Of a stretch of 64,000 nucleotides of DNA, positions 44,332 to 53,440 are shown one piece after another. The translations under genes and the position numbers were made by a program. The notes under the pieces are model-generated. The model had not been told where the DNA came from. It saw only the letters and a list, made by a program, of their open reading frames with translations, and did not search any database. This stretch comes from Desulfomicrobium sp. UBA5193 (lineage in GTDB: Bacteria > Desulfobacterota > Desulfovibrionia > Desulfovibrionales > Desulfomicrobiaceae): positions 186,001 through 250,000 of the forward strand of contig DHWB01000011.1 in the NCBI GenBank assembly GCA_002412965.1. The letters run 5' to 3'. How positions within the stretch are numbered: position 1 is the stretch's first letter; every line of letters begins with the position of its first letter.

Positions 44332-45618
44332 ATGTACTGGCAAAGCGAATATGAATGCATGGAGCGTTGCGAGCTTGAGCTTTTGCAACTGGAGCGGTTG
44401 CAGGCCACCTTGAATCGCGTGGCCCGCAATGTGCCTCTGTACCGCAAGCGTTTCGCGGAGCTAGGCATCGATCCCTATGACGTGCAGTCTTTAGAGGACG
44501 TGAAGCGTCTGCCGTTCACCACCAAGGACGACCTGCGGCAGAATTATCCGTATGGCCTTTTTGCCGTGCCATTGCGTGATGTCGTGCGCATGCAGGCCTC
44601 CACCGGCACCACGGGCAAGCCCACGGTGGTTGGCTACACCTCCGGCGACGTGCGCCGCTGGTCCGAGCTTGCGGCCCGCATTTTGACAGCGGGCGGGGTG
44701 ACCAAGGACGACGCCGTGCAGATCGCCTTCAATTACGGTCTGTTCACCGGCGCTTTTGGCGTCCACTCCGGCGCGGAGCTGATCGGGGCGTCCGTCATCC
44801 CCAGCTCCGGGGGCGATGCCCGCCGCCAGATTTCCATCATGCAGGACTACCGCACCACGGCCCTGGTCTGCACCCCGAGTTACGCCCTGCATCTGGCCGA
44901 CACTCTGGATGAGCTCAGTATCAACAAGACCGCGCTCAGCCTGCGCTTCGGCCTGTTCGGGTCCGAACCCTGGACCGAGGAGACCCGCCAGGAAATCGAG
45001 ACCCGGCTGGGCATCCAGGCTACGGACAACTACGGCTTGAGCGAAATCACGGGCGTGGCCGGGGAATGCCTGGAGCGGGCCGGTCTGCACATCAACGAGG
45101 ATCATTTCCTGGCCGAGATCGTGGACCCGGAAACCGGCGCAGTTCTGCCCGCCGGGGCCAAGGGCGAGCTGGTTCTGACCACCCTGACCAAAGAAGCGTT
45201 TCCCCTGATCCGTTTCCGCACCGGGGACCTGACCACGCTCATCGACGCCCCGTGCGCCTGCGGACGCACCCTGCGGCGCATGACCCGCATTCCAGGACGC
45301 AGCGACGACATGCTCATCATCCACGGCGTGAACATTTTTCCGGCCCAGATCGAGGCGGTCATCGCCGGCACGGGACTGGTCAACCCGCATTATCAGATCG
45401 TGCTCGACCGGATCGGACACATGGATCAGGCCACCATCCTGCTTGAAGCCCCGGAATCCTTCTGCACGGACTCCATCAAGATATCCCAGCGCATCGTCGA
45501 AAACGTGCGCATTCGACTGCAAACGGAACTGGGTGTGGCCTTCGAGGTCCGCCTGGTGGAACCGAGGACCATCGAGAGAAACAACGGGGGCAGGATCGCG
45601 GATCGGCGCAAGATGTAG
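44332..45618 (+). CDS. paaK: phenylacetate-CoA ligase family enzyme
   Basis: 428 residues. AMP-forming ligase activating phenylacetate or a related aryl or branched acid to its CoA thioester. MQASTGTTGKPTVVGYT is the ATP motif, TDNYGLSEITGVAGEC and FRTGDLTTLI follow, and the C-terminal GRSDDMLIIHGVNIFPAQIE is typical of PaaK. GGAGAG precedes the ATG. Sulfate reducers often pair such ligases with amino-acid oxidation by 2-oxoacid:ferredoxin oxidoreductases; here it sits behind the liv-type importer, suggesting a joint role in amino-acid use. Confidence 0.92.
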   Translation: MYWQSEYECMERCELELLQLERLQATLNRVARNVPLYRKRFAELGIDPYDVQSLEDVKRLPFTTKDDLRQNYPYGLFAVPLRDVVRMQASTGTTGKPTVVGYTSGDVRRWSELAARILTAGGVTKDDAVQIAFNYGLFTGAFGVHSGAELIGASVIPSSGGDARRQISIMQDYRTTALVCTPSYALHLADTLDELSINKTALSLRFGLFGSEPWTEETRQEIETRLGIQATDNYGLSEITGVAGECLERAGLHINEDHFLAEIVDPETGAVLPAGAKGELVLTTLTKEAFPLIRFRTGDLTTLIDAPCACGRTLRRMTRIPGRSDDMLIIHGVNIFPAQIEAVIAGTGLVNPHYQIVLDRIGHMDQATILLEAPESFCTDSIKISQRIVENVRIRLQTELGVAFEVRLVEPRTIERNNGGRIADRRKM

Positions 45619-45635
45619 ACGCGGTAAAAAACACC

Positions 45636-45672
45636 AAAAACGCCTCCGGTCATTCTGGCCGGAGGCGTTTTT
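45636..45672. terminator. bidirectional terminator after paaK
   Basis: AAAAACGCCTCCGG and CCGGAGGCGTTTTT form a 14-bp stem around nine nt. Long A and T arms serve both paaK and the convergent polysaccharide cluster. Confidence 0.92.
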
Positions 45673-45752
45673 CATTTGGAGGAGATGCCGCGTAAGATGA
45701 ACAGCTTGAGTCGAAATCACTGCGCCTGTTTTTGGCGAAAAGAGAGCAGGCC

Positions 45753-46055
45753 TCAAGCCAGGGCCGCTCCGGCCAGGTTGGCCAGGAAATCGTCCAGGTC
45801 TGCGCTGCGATCGGGCAGAAAGATCTGGAGCCATTCGTCCAGGCCGCCGATGAGGGCGACCAGCGCAAAGGTGCGGATCGGGCTCATGTCCAGGTTCCAA
45901 CTCAAGAGCAGGGCCAGGATGAAGGACAGGGCCGCGTGGATGACCTTGTCTTGGGGCGGGGTGGTCAGAAAGTGCAGGAGCGGAGTGTTGAAGACCAGAT
46001 AAAGTACTGCGACCAAGAGGGCCGAGACGAGCAGGCGCTTGTTCTTGAATATCAT
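45753..46055 (-). CDS. VanZ-like small membrane protein
   Basis: 100 residues with three to four hydrophobic helices. DKVIHAALSFILALLLSW and GGLDEWLQIFLPDRSADLDDF match the VanZ-like family, where the Asp/Glu-rich loop is conserved. Role unknown; such genes often end polysaccharide clusters. Overlaps the WcaI-like gene by 4 nt (ATGA). Confidence 0.82.
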   Translation of the reverse strand: MIFKNKRLLVSALLVAVLYLVFNTPLLHFLTTPPQDKVIHAALSFILALLLSWNLDMSPIRTFALVALIGGLDEWLQIFLPDRSADLDDFLANLAGAALA

Positions 46056-47275
46056 CTGGTGAGGCTCGCCAGTTGGGTCTCGAATCTTGCCAGGACCGCG
46101 TCCTTTGCGAAGTTGGTCTCGGCGTAGCTCCTGGCAGATCGGCCGAGGGCGTGCCGCAGGGCTTGATCTGTCGTCAATGCGATGATGGCCTGGGCAAAAG
46201 CCGGGGCGTTTCCAGGCTCCGCCACCATTCCGCATCCACGTGCCACGGCCGCCAGTGCCGTGCTTTCCCCGGCAGAAGTCACCACGGGACGGCCGCTGGC
46301 CAGCATGCCGGTCAGTTTGGACGGCATGACCAGATCGGCCGCGTCGGCCCGTTGCGGCAGCAGATGGATGTCCGCCATGCCCAGCAGATGATTCAGCCGC
46401 TCTTCAGGTTGCAGATCCAAAAAGCGCACATTGCCAAGCCCGGCGCAGGCCTCTTCCAATCCGGTTCGCTCTGCCCCAATGCCGCAGAAGACAAAATCGA
46501 TGTCCGCTCCACGTTCGGCGCAGATTCGCGCGGCGTCCGAGAGGATGGAGAGCCCCTGTTTGGTCCCCATGTTTCCCGAGTAGAGCGCCACTATCCGTTG
46601 CGGGGAAATGCCCAGTTCCGCCCGCATTGGGCTTGGCATGTCAATGGGCCTTATGGCGTTCACATCGACCCAGTTCGGGAAGAAGACGGTTTTTCCGGTG
46701 TTCACGCCTTTGGCCGTGGCCAGATCCAGCATGCGCTTCGATATGCTTGAGACCTGATCAAATCCGCGCAGAACCAGCCCTTCCGCAGTTCCGGCCATGT
46801 TTTGGAGCCATTTACCCTTGAGCAGACCCAGGCCGAAAGCGGCGCCGAGTTCATAATCCTGAATATGCAGCCAGCACGGGCATCCCCGCAAGCGGGAGAA
46901 GGCCAGCGCTGCAGGCGCGCAGAAAAATGCCGGGGCGACAGTCCAAAGCACGTCGGGCTTAAAGGACAGCTGGCGCAAAAGAACGGGCAGGCTGGAGAAG
47001 GCGAAGCTGGTCAGGTGCGCAACGCGGGCCGGTCCGGACGGTTTCGCGGGTATCCAGAGCGGACAGCGATACACGGTGACTCCGGCAACGGTTTCCTGCG
47101 TGTAGCGCCAGGCGGAATATCCCCTGCCGATTTTCCAATCGGGATAATAGGGCGGAGCGGTGATGACCCGCACATCGTGCCCGCGATCGGCAAGCCATGC
47201 GGCCATTTCGCCGTTATATTTGCCGATGCCCGTCAGTTCCGGGGAGTAGTTGAGGCCGTAGAGGAGGAGTTTCAA
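46052..47275 (-). CDS. WcaI-like glycosyltransferase (GT4 family)
   Basis: 407 residues. Starts LLLYGLNYSPELTGIGKYNGE, as in colanic acid WcaI proteins, with VVTSAGESTALAAVARGCGM near the C-terminus where GT4 enzymes bind the nucleotide sugar. FCGIGAERTGLEE lies before it. Retaining transferase acting on the undecaprenyl-linked repeat unit at the inner membrane. Sugar unknown. Confidence 0.87.
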   Translation of the reverse strand: MKLLLYGLNYSPELTGIGKYNGEMAAWLADRGHDVRVITAPPYYPDWKIGRGYSAWRYTQETVAGVTVYRCPLWIPAKPSGPARVAHLTSFAFSSLPVLLRQLSFKPDVLWTVAPAFFCAPAALAFSRLRGCPCWLHIQDYELGAAFGLGLLKGKWLQNMAGTAEGLVLRGFDQVSSISKRMLDLATAKGVNTGKTVFFPNWVDVNAIRPIDMPSPMRAELGISPQRIVALYSGNMGTKQGLSILSDAARICAERGADIDFVFCGIGAERTGLEEACAGLGNVRFLDLQPEERLNHLLGMADIHLLPQRADAADLVMPSKLTGMLASGRPVVTSAGESTALAAVARGCGMVAEPGNAPAFAQAIIALTTDQALRHALGRSARSYAETNFAKDAVLARFETQLASLTR

Positions 47276-47378
47276 CGATGCGCTCGAAATGGGGAGAGTT
47301 TGCGCTCAACGCGATTGCGTGCGCCGGGCATCCGGCTCCATGCCTTGGGTCGGGACATTTCGTAGCGTGCGTACTCCA

Positions 47379-48110
47379 TCAAGACGCGCCTCGCGCAAAG
47401 AGAAAATCCGCCTGCACCGCCTGCCCCTTGGCGTCATAGGCGGGATTGAACATGCCCTTGAGCAGAAAGCCTCTGTCTGACAGCCATGTGATGATATCCG
47501 CCGCCAGTTTCTGGCCGGAGTACAGTTCGACGTAGGAGCACTCGCAATAGACGAAATCAAACCGGCGCAGCAGCGACTCGCACCCGCAGAGCGCCTCGTA
47601 TTCGTAGCCCTGCACGTCCAGCTTCAGCATCGCCGGACCCCGGATTTCATCAGGCTTCACGAATGCATCGAGCGGCGCGACATGCACCTCAGTGGTCGAG
47701 GCTTCCGCCGTTCCCGGAAAAATTTCAGACTGCAGGTCACAGATGGGCAGCAGCGAGGACGAATCATCGCGTGCCGAGACATGCATCCGGCATCGCTGCG
47801 GCTGTGGGCCGATGGCCGCTTCGTGCAGAACGATCTTGTCATCCTCGGTGAAGACCGAACGGAAAATGCGCGCCGGAGCGGACAACGGCTCGAAGGAAAT
47901 CACGCGGGCATTGGGCGCCCAATGCCGGGCGGCCAATGCGAACTGACCCCGGTTCGCCCCGATATCGACGATGGTTTGAAACGCGGGGTCGAGCACGAAC
48001 CTGTGTTCTGCGCCCGCCAGGACACGATGCTTGAATAGCGCGGCGGACAGGCGTTTCGACGAGATGGCCCAATACAGCTTATCGAGGCGCGATATGAACG
48101 GCATGAGCAT
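47379..48110 (-). CDS. FkbM-family methyltransferase
   Basis: 243 residues. TIVDIGANRGQFALAARHW is the SAM motif, then ISFEPLSAPARIF and LKLDVQGYEYEALCGCE, both FkbM hallmarks. Likely O-methylates a sugar in the polymer. The start at 48110 overlaps the GT2 stop (TGATG). A 103-nt gap with no recognisable gene separates it from the WcaI-like gene. Confidence 0.88.
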   Translation of the reverse strand: MLMPFISRLDKLYWAISSKRLSAALFKHRVLAGAEHRFVLDPAFQTIVDIGANRGQFALAARHWAPNARVISFEPLSAPARIFRSVFTEDDKIVLHEAAIGPQPQRCRMHVSARDDSSSLLPICDLQSEIFPGTAEASTTEVHVAPLDAFVKPDEIRGPAMLKLDVQGYEYEALCGCESLLRRFDFVYCECSYVELYSGQKLAADIITWLSDRGFLLKGMFNPAYDAKGQAVQADFLFARGAS

Positions 48111-49018
48111 CAAGTTGGATTCACTCCCAATACATTGCGGATCGCCTCGACACACTCGATGTTCTCATCGCGCATCCTGCGCTCCACTTCCCACACTTTC
48201 GCGTCCACCAGAAACCGGTACCAGAACCCCTGCAGGAAATGGAACGCAAGGCCGGCCCGGCCATCCAGGAATCCAAACTGAAAAATCATGCGGTGGAGAA
48301 AATACATCAGCGCCCGCAGTCCCAACGGCAAGCGGGCGTAAAGATTGTCCTTCAGCCAGCGTTTGTGCCGCGCCTGCCTGCTGAGAGCTCCTGTCTGCCC
48401 CGCAAGGGGAAGGAAACGATATTTCCTGTTCAGCAGGTCGATAGCCTCACGCGAGGCGTAGCTGTTGTGCTTGTCCGTCCACCAGGAGAGGCTGTTCATG
48501 CTGTCGTCGATGAACTCTCCCTCCAGACGTTCGGCCTTTCCGGTCTTGAGCACCATGTGCTCATCCATCCAGCGCTGCTCGATTTCCGCTTGGCCATGAC
48601 GCCAAACCCGTAAGTGCCATTGCGGAAAATTTCCGTGTCGTATCAGCCCGCCCATGAAGCGCACATAGCGGCAAACCAGAAAACCATTCACATCCGGCGG
48701 GTCATTTATCACTCCATGCAGGAGATTGCGCGCCAGTTTCGAGGTTATGAGCTCATCGGCATCCACCCGCATCACCCATTCGGTGTCGATCGGAAGCGTT
48801 CGCAAGGCCCATGCAAGCTGCTGCGCATGGTTCGTGAACTCGTGTTGCCAAACCCGCGCACCGAATCCTTCGGCGATGGCGACTGTCCGATCCGTCGAAA
48901 AGGAGTCCACCACGAACACAGTGGTTGCGACCTGTAAGGCGCTTTCCAGGCAACGCGCGATGTGCTTTTCCTCGTTAAAGGTCAGGATGATGGCGGCTAC
49001 ATTGGCGTGTGTTGTCAT
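48110..49018 (-). CDS. family 2 glycosyltransferase (WaaE/KdtX-like)
   Basis: 302 residues from ATG 49018. AAIILTFNEEKHIARCLES, VVDSFSTDRTVAIAE and MRVDADELI (the DxD metal site) form a GT-A fold; SWWTDKHNSYASREA resembles the WaaE-like group. Overlaps the upstream GT4 gene by 4 nt and the FkbM gene by 1 nt. Confidence 0.88.
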   Translation of the reverse strand: MTTHANVAAIILTFNEEKHIARCLESALQVATTVFVVDSFSTDRTVAIAEGFGARVWQHEFTNHAQQLAWALRTLPIDTEWVMRVDADELITSKLARNLLHGVINDPPDVNGFLVCRYVRFMGGLIRHGNFPQWHLRVWRHGQAEIEQRWMDEHMVLKTGKAERLEGEFIDDSMNSLSWWTDKHNSYASREAIDLLNRKYRFLPLAGQTGALSRQARHKRWLKDNLYARLPLGLRALMYFLHRMIFQFGFLDGRAGLAFHFLQGFWYRFLVDAKVWEVERRMRDENIECVEAIRNVLGVNPT

Positions 49019-50175
49019 TTCACATTCCGGAAAATCAGTTTTCGATACACTTCCAGCATTGCGACCGCTACCGCGTCCCAGGAATACTCCGCGCCCATCC
49101 ATACCCGGCCCCGTTGTCCCATCTCGGACAGCGGCATCGTGCGGATTTTCATGATTGCCTGGGCCAGAGATTCCGGACAGTTGTCCACCCACAGTCCGCA
49201 TCCTTTTTCTTCGATTCTGCTCCACGGAGTACCGTGACTCGCAATAATCGGAACCCCATGCGCCAATGATTCGGCCGCGACCATGCAGAAGTTTTCACTG
49301 AAAGAGGGCACGATGCACACGTCCGCCGAGTGAAATGCCTGCATTTTGGCCTCGCCTTCCACATGTCCGGCAAAAGTCACCGTGGTGTCGAGAAAGGCCA
49401 GATCTGCGGCAAGCTGTTCGACTCTTCCTTTGTAATCCGCTTGGCCTGTGCCATATATCGTCAGCGAGATGTCTGGATGATCGAGTTTTCGCACGGCCTT
49501 GAGCAGATTTTCTATTCCTTTTATCGGGGAGAGGCGGCCAAGATACATCAGGCGGAATTTGCCAGTGGACTGCCGTCTGCTGTCGAGAAGAATATCCGGG
49601 ATATCAACGCCGTTGGGCACGATCACCGTTTTTGCCCTGGGTATTCTGGCCTGTAATGCAGCCTTTTCAATGCCGGATGTCACATGCGCTGCAATCCGGC
49701 CTGGACGGCTCAGCGCATTACAAACCCATTCCCATAACTGTTTCAGCCCCTTGCGTTGCACGCCTGCCCATTCGAAAGTTTCCAGAATGGCTCCTCGTGG
49801 CGACCAAACCACCGGCTTGTTCAGCAATCGGCAAAGAAACAAGGTTGGGAGGGTCGGGAAAGAGTAGGTCGCGGTGAGATGCACTACATCAGCCCAGCGT
49901 ATCAGCGAGGGGAGTCTGCGGATCAACTCTGCCGATATGCTTGCTCCGGCCTTGCGCCGTGTAAAAAGTACTGCGTGATTGGGATAAAGAGTCATGTCCA
50001 GATTTTGGACATCCAGCCTGTCGGCTAGCCTGGGACCGGCTGCATCTGTCGTGATCACTTTGAGCGCAACCTCCGGCAACCGGGCCAGGGCATTGTTCAA
50101 TGCATGAACAGAAAAGATTGGTCCGCCCCAATAGACGGCTGGGTAGTAGCTGGGGGTGACGTGGAGAATGTTCAC
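49015..50175 (-). CDS. GT4-family glycosyltransferase
   Basis: 386 residues. ILHVTPSYYPAVYWGGPIFS at the N-terminus, VPNGVDIPD, LMYLGRLSPIKGIENLL in the C-terminal Rossmann domain and PSFSENFCMVAAESLAHGVP as the E-x7-E-type motif. Adds one sugar to the repeat unit. Overlaps the methyltransferase upstream and the GT2 downstream by 4 nt. Confidence 0.9.
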   Translation of the reverse strand: MNILHVTPSYYPAVYWGGPIFSVHALNNALARLPEVALKVITTDAAGPRLADRLDVQNLDMTLYPNHAVLFTRRKAGASISAELIRRLPSLIRWADVVHLTATYSFPTLPTLFLCRLLNKPVVWSPRGAILETFEWAGVQRKGLKQLWEWVCNALSRPGRIAAHVTSGIEKAALQARIPRAKTVIVPNGVDIPDILLDSRRQSTGKFRLMYLGRLSPIKGIENLLKAVRKLDHPDISLTIYGTGQADYKGRVEQLAADLAFLDTTVTFAGHVEGEAKMQAFHSADVCIVPSFSENFCMVAAESLAHGVPIIASHGTPWSRIEEKGCGLWVDNCPESLAQAIMKIRTMPLSEMGQRGRVWMGAEYSWDAVAVAMLEVYRKLIFRNVK

Positions 50176-50906
50176 TTCAAGGCCACCGTCAGAAAATTCT
50201 GGCTGAAGATCGCCTCGCGTCCGCTATCTCCGGTTTCCACAGCAAGGAAGAGTCTCAGTCCGCCACGGATGCATTTCCAGAGTGTCCAGCGGATAAGGCT
50301 CTTCACGCCATGCGGGATCGGTTCGTCTTCATAGGATCGCACATCGGAAAATCCGGAGGAATACAGCAGTTGTGCGATGGAAGTACGAGTGAAGGCCAGT
50401 TCGTGAGTAAAATCTCCAAAAAGTATTCTTCCTGCGAAAGGCGATTCGCCATTCGGTGCATGGATTATCCAGCGCCCGCTGGGTTTCAGCACTCTGCGTA
50501 TTTCGTCCACAATGGTGATAAGCTCATCCTTGGTGAAATGCTCGATGACGTCGAAGGTCACGATGCAATCGTGGGAGGCGTCCTGCAAAGTTGTCAGGGT
50601 TTCCAGTAAATCTCCGTATTCCACACCGTCGATGCCGAGTCGTTTTGCCGCTTCGATTTGTTCACCCGAGCCGTCCACGCCTCTCACATTGGTATAACCA
50701 GCGAGTCGTGCAAAATGAATAATTGCGCCTTGCCCACAGCCCAGATCGATAATTGTAGCTGATCGGTTAGCAGGAAAATGATGTCGTATCAGCCGCTCCA
50801 AATACGGACCACAAGTGATCAAATCTTCTAAAGTCTTTGATGTCAAAGCAGTGTTGCGCGCATTGACATAGTTACTATATATTCGATTGCGGTAGTGATT
50901 ATGCAT
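50172..50906 (-). CDS. class I SAM-dependent methyltransferase
   Basis: 244 residues. IIDLGCGQGAIIHFARLAG is motif I; VTFDVIEHFTKDELITIVDE and LKPSGRWIIHAPNG follow. Similar to methyltransferases found in capsule and O-antigen clusters. Target unknown. Starts 8 nt after the Wzy stop. Confidence 0.85.
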   Translation of the reverse strand: MHNHYRNRIYSNYVNARNTALTSKTLEDLITCGPYLERLIRHHFPANRSATIIDLGCGQGAIIHFARLAGYTNVRGVDGSGEQIEAAKRLGIDGVEYGDLLETLTTLQDASHDCIVTFDVIEHFTKDELITIVDEIRRVLKPSGRWIIHAPNGESPFAGRILFGDFTHELAFTRTSIAQLLYSSGFSDVRSYEDEPIPHGVKSLIRWTLWKCIRGGLRLFLAVETGDSGREAIFSQNFLTVALK

Positions 50907-50914
50907 AACTTATT

Positions 50915-52354
50915 TCAATATCGATATTTATAGGAATTTTTCAATATGCTTGGAAGTTTCCAAATAAAATAGTAAATAGATGTGATTATGGCTAAGTCAC
51001 GTAGCCCGACTGTAATCATCCCAGCAAGTGACTGCTCAATGTAGAAAATTTGATAAATGAGCCTGAACATCACAAGATAATAGATGAATTGAGGAAGGCG
51101 GTCCTGCAAAAAACGCCGTATCGCAATGTATATTGTTGCAAGAATGATTGGATAAATCAGTATCCCAATAAGACCAAAATCATTTAAACCTGCGGTAATA
51201 ATGGTATTAGGTCCGTCAAAAATATAAAATCCGAAGGCTGGATGAACAAATTCTTCGGGAGATCCTGGCAACAAAAGAGTTTTCGAGGGGAAAAAAAGGG
51301 AAGGTATGGCGATTTTGATGGCATATATTAATTCTTCCCCATACAGAGGAGGATATGTCGATTGGGCGCATATAAAAGCAGCAAGATAGGATAGAATAAA
51401 GGGACGTTCCCGGATATTGTCAGCGAGTCTAAATTCAATATCGCTGTATTCAAATTGAAGTAAATTGAAAGTATTACTCAGTAGTGTTAAAAAAGTTGTT
51501 TCTTGTCCTAAATAATCTACAGAAGTTCGTAGAGCGAAAAAAAACTGAAATGCAAGATAACAAATTAGTATGGTCAACGTTGCAGTAAATGCTGATCCTG
51601 TCCATTTTATTAATGAAAATTTTTGTATATTTTTTTCTGAAACAACGAATGAAATAAGTAAAAGTAAAAAAGAAGAAAGTAAGACACGTCGTCCTAGTGG
51701 AAATAGCACAACTAGAAAAAAAACAAATGTTAGAGATAGTAATATGCGTCGGTTAACCGAAGTCTCTTCGAAGAAACTTAAAGCAGTAAGCGGCATGAGG
51801 ATGGGTGCCAGCAAGAAGGTAACTGCCCCAAAGGGTGAAATATTGAGGGACTCGTCTAATTGGACGCCCATATAGCCAATATCGCCCAAAGCGAAGGCAC
51901 AAAATACCATACTCATTCCGACCCAAATCAGCAGTCGTGATCTAGATGAGGCAAAAATGTTGGTCCTATGCTGTTGGTTAAAAATTGGTTTTTCTAGGCG
52001 GGCTAAAAAAAAGAGGATGATGCATGTGAGATACACGAGTAACAAGGCTATAGAGAGGTCAGATTGGTAATAACCCAATCCAAAAAAGTTGGATGTTAAG
52101 TCCATATTTTGGTCGGATAATAACCTGCCGCCGACATAGACTGTTGTGCTCAAGGCATAGCCTAGCAAAAGGCTCACAGCCATTATGTTTGCGAAGCGAA
52201 TTAAGTTGGGTTGCCTTATAAAAATCAATATGTAGTAAACTCCAATAATACTTCCAATAAAAGCAGTTAAAATGAAAATATTTTCGTTTTCGTTAAATAT
52301 GCTAAGTAAAACGATTGAAGCAAATAGTAAGATTATATTAATTTTTTTTTTCAT
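50915..52354 (-). CDS. Wzy-like polysaccharide polymerase
   Basis: 479 residues with ten or more predicted helices and one large loop in the C-terminal half (about res. 300-390), the usual Wzy layout. It would join repeat units in the periplasm. Primary sequence is not diagnostic, as is normal for Wzy; the call rests on topology and on the Wzx, GT and Wza neighbours. The DNA is clearly richer in A and T than the flanking genes, suggesting acquisition by transfer. No strong ribosome site at the ATG. Confidence 0.75.
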   Translation of the reverse strand: MKKKINIILLFASIVLLSIFNENENIFILTAFIGSIIGVYYILIFIRQPNLIRFANIMAVSLLLGYALSTTVYVGGRLLSDQNMDLTSNFFGLGYYQSDLSIALLLVYLTCIILFFLARLEKPIFNQQHRTNIFASSRSRLLIWVGMSMVFCAFALGDIGYMGVQLDESLNISPFGAVTFLLAPILMPLTALSFFEETSVNRRILLSLTFVFFLVVLFPLGRRVLLSSFLLLLISFVVSEKNIQKFSLIKWTGSAFTATLTILICYLAFQFFFALRTSVDYLGQETTFLTLLSNTFNLLQFEYSDIEFRLADNIRERPFILSYLAAFICAQSTYPPLYGEELIYAIKIAIPSLFFPSKTLLLPGSPEEFVHPAFGFYIFDGPNTIITAGLNDFGLIGILIYPIILATIYIAIRRFLQDRLPQFIYYLVMFRLIYQIFYIEQSLAGMITVGLRDLAIITSIYYFIWKLPSILKNSYKYRY

Positions 52355-52382
52355 TGATAAATATTTTTTACGAAGTGGTAAT

Positions 52383-53432
52383 TTATTTTGATAATCTCGA
52401 TATAACTACATTAAGAATTTTTTTGGCCACAACTTCATTTAACATACCATTTTTAATACACCTTTGACGACCAGCCTTGGCAATACGTTTGCGCAAGTCA
52501 GGGTCGTTCAAAAGCCAGGCGCATTTATCAGCACATTCTTCTGGACTGTCCCAAAAAACGGCTTCTTGGTTTTCTACGTACAGCAATTCATGCTCGATGG
52601 TTCGCTCAGCGCAAAGAACGCTGCCTATATAAGGAATTTCGGCTGACCGTGTTGTGTGCAGATCTCGATTTCCTTTCGAAAGCATACCGAGGCAGACTTT
52701 TGCGCATTGGATAGCCTTGACATAATCTGAGCCAATAAGTTCCGGTCCCCCCCATACCGCTTTTAGGGACGCCCACTCCGGTGCTTTCTGCCAACGAGCG
52801 CCATAGATTTTGAGAGGAATGCCGAGTTCGACCAAGCGTCTCATGAAGTGTCCCCGTTCAGGCATCCACGTTCCAACAAAGATCACAGAATTGCTCCATT
52901 TAATTCGATCTTGGTTGGTGAGGACCAGAGGCTTGTGATTCACTTCGTCTGCTGCAAAGAGAGCGCGATATGTTTTTCGAGCATTTAGCTCTATTGCCTC
53001 ATTCACGTTGCTTGCCCTCATGACAACCAACATGTCGTATTCAGGAATTGCCCGCCTATAGAGCGAAAATCGTGTAGTTCCATATATACCGAAAGGGTCG
53101 TCATTATTGTAATTCAGAATGCAGGGTGCAAATGCTTTTAAGGAACGAATTGTTGCAGGTCCGAATAATTCTCCACTATTTATCCAGATGATGTCGAATT
53201 TTTTCCCTTTTAGTATTTTGTGTATTTTGTTCAAAATATAAGACTCAAAAACATCCCCCCCAAATTCATAGATCAATTTTGCCACGATGCGGCCAGCGAT
53301 GCCTATGTGTGGCAAAAATGCATGTGGATCGATCAAATTTATTTTATGTCCAAGGCGACGCAAAGCGTTAGCTCTGTCAAGAGACGTTCCACCTGATTGG
53401 CCAAGATAAAGTATATGTAAACTGGTGCACAT
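52383..53432 (-). CDS. glycosyltransferase, CgeB/family 1-like
   Basis: 349 residues from ATG 53432; an in-frame start at 53516 lies inside wzx. ILYLGQSGGTSLDRANALRR at the N-terminus, IWINSGELFGPATI, VIFVGTWMPERGHFMRRL, and a C-terminal CERTIEHELLY-EECADKCAWLL part like CgeB-type transferases. The gene shares the AT-rich composition of wzy next to it. Donor and acceptor unknown. Confidence 0.78.
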   Translation of the reverse strand: MCTSLHILYLGQSGGTSLDRANALRRLGHKINLIDPHAFLPHIGIAGRIVAKLIYEFGGDVFESYILNKIHKILKGKKFDIIWINSGELFGPATIRSLKAFAPCILNYNNDDPFGIYGTTRFSLYRRAIPEYDMLVVMRASNVNEAIELNARKTYRALFAADEVNHKPLVLTNQDRIKWSNSVIFVGTWMPERGHFMRRLVELGIPLKIYGARWQKAPEWASLKAVWGGPELIGSDYVKAIQCAKVCLGMLSKGNRDLHTTRSAEIPYIGSVLCAERTIEHELLYVENQEAVFWDSPEECADKCAWLLNDPDLRKRIAKAGRQRCIKNGMLNEVVAKKILNVVISRLSK

Positions 53433-53440
53433 TGGATATT

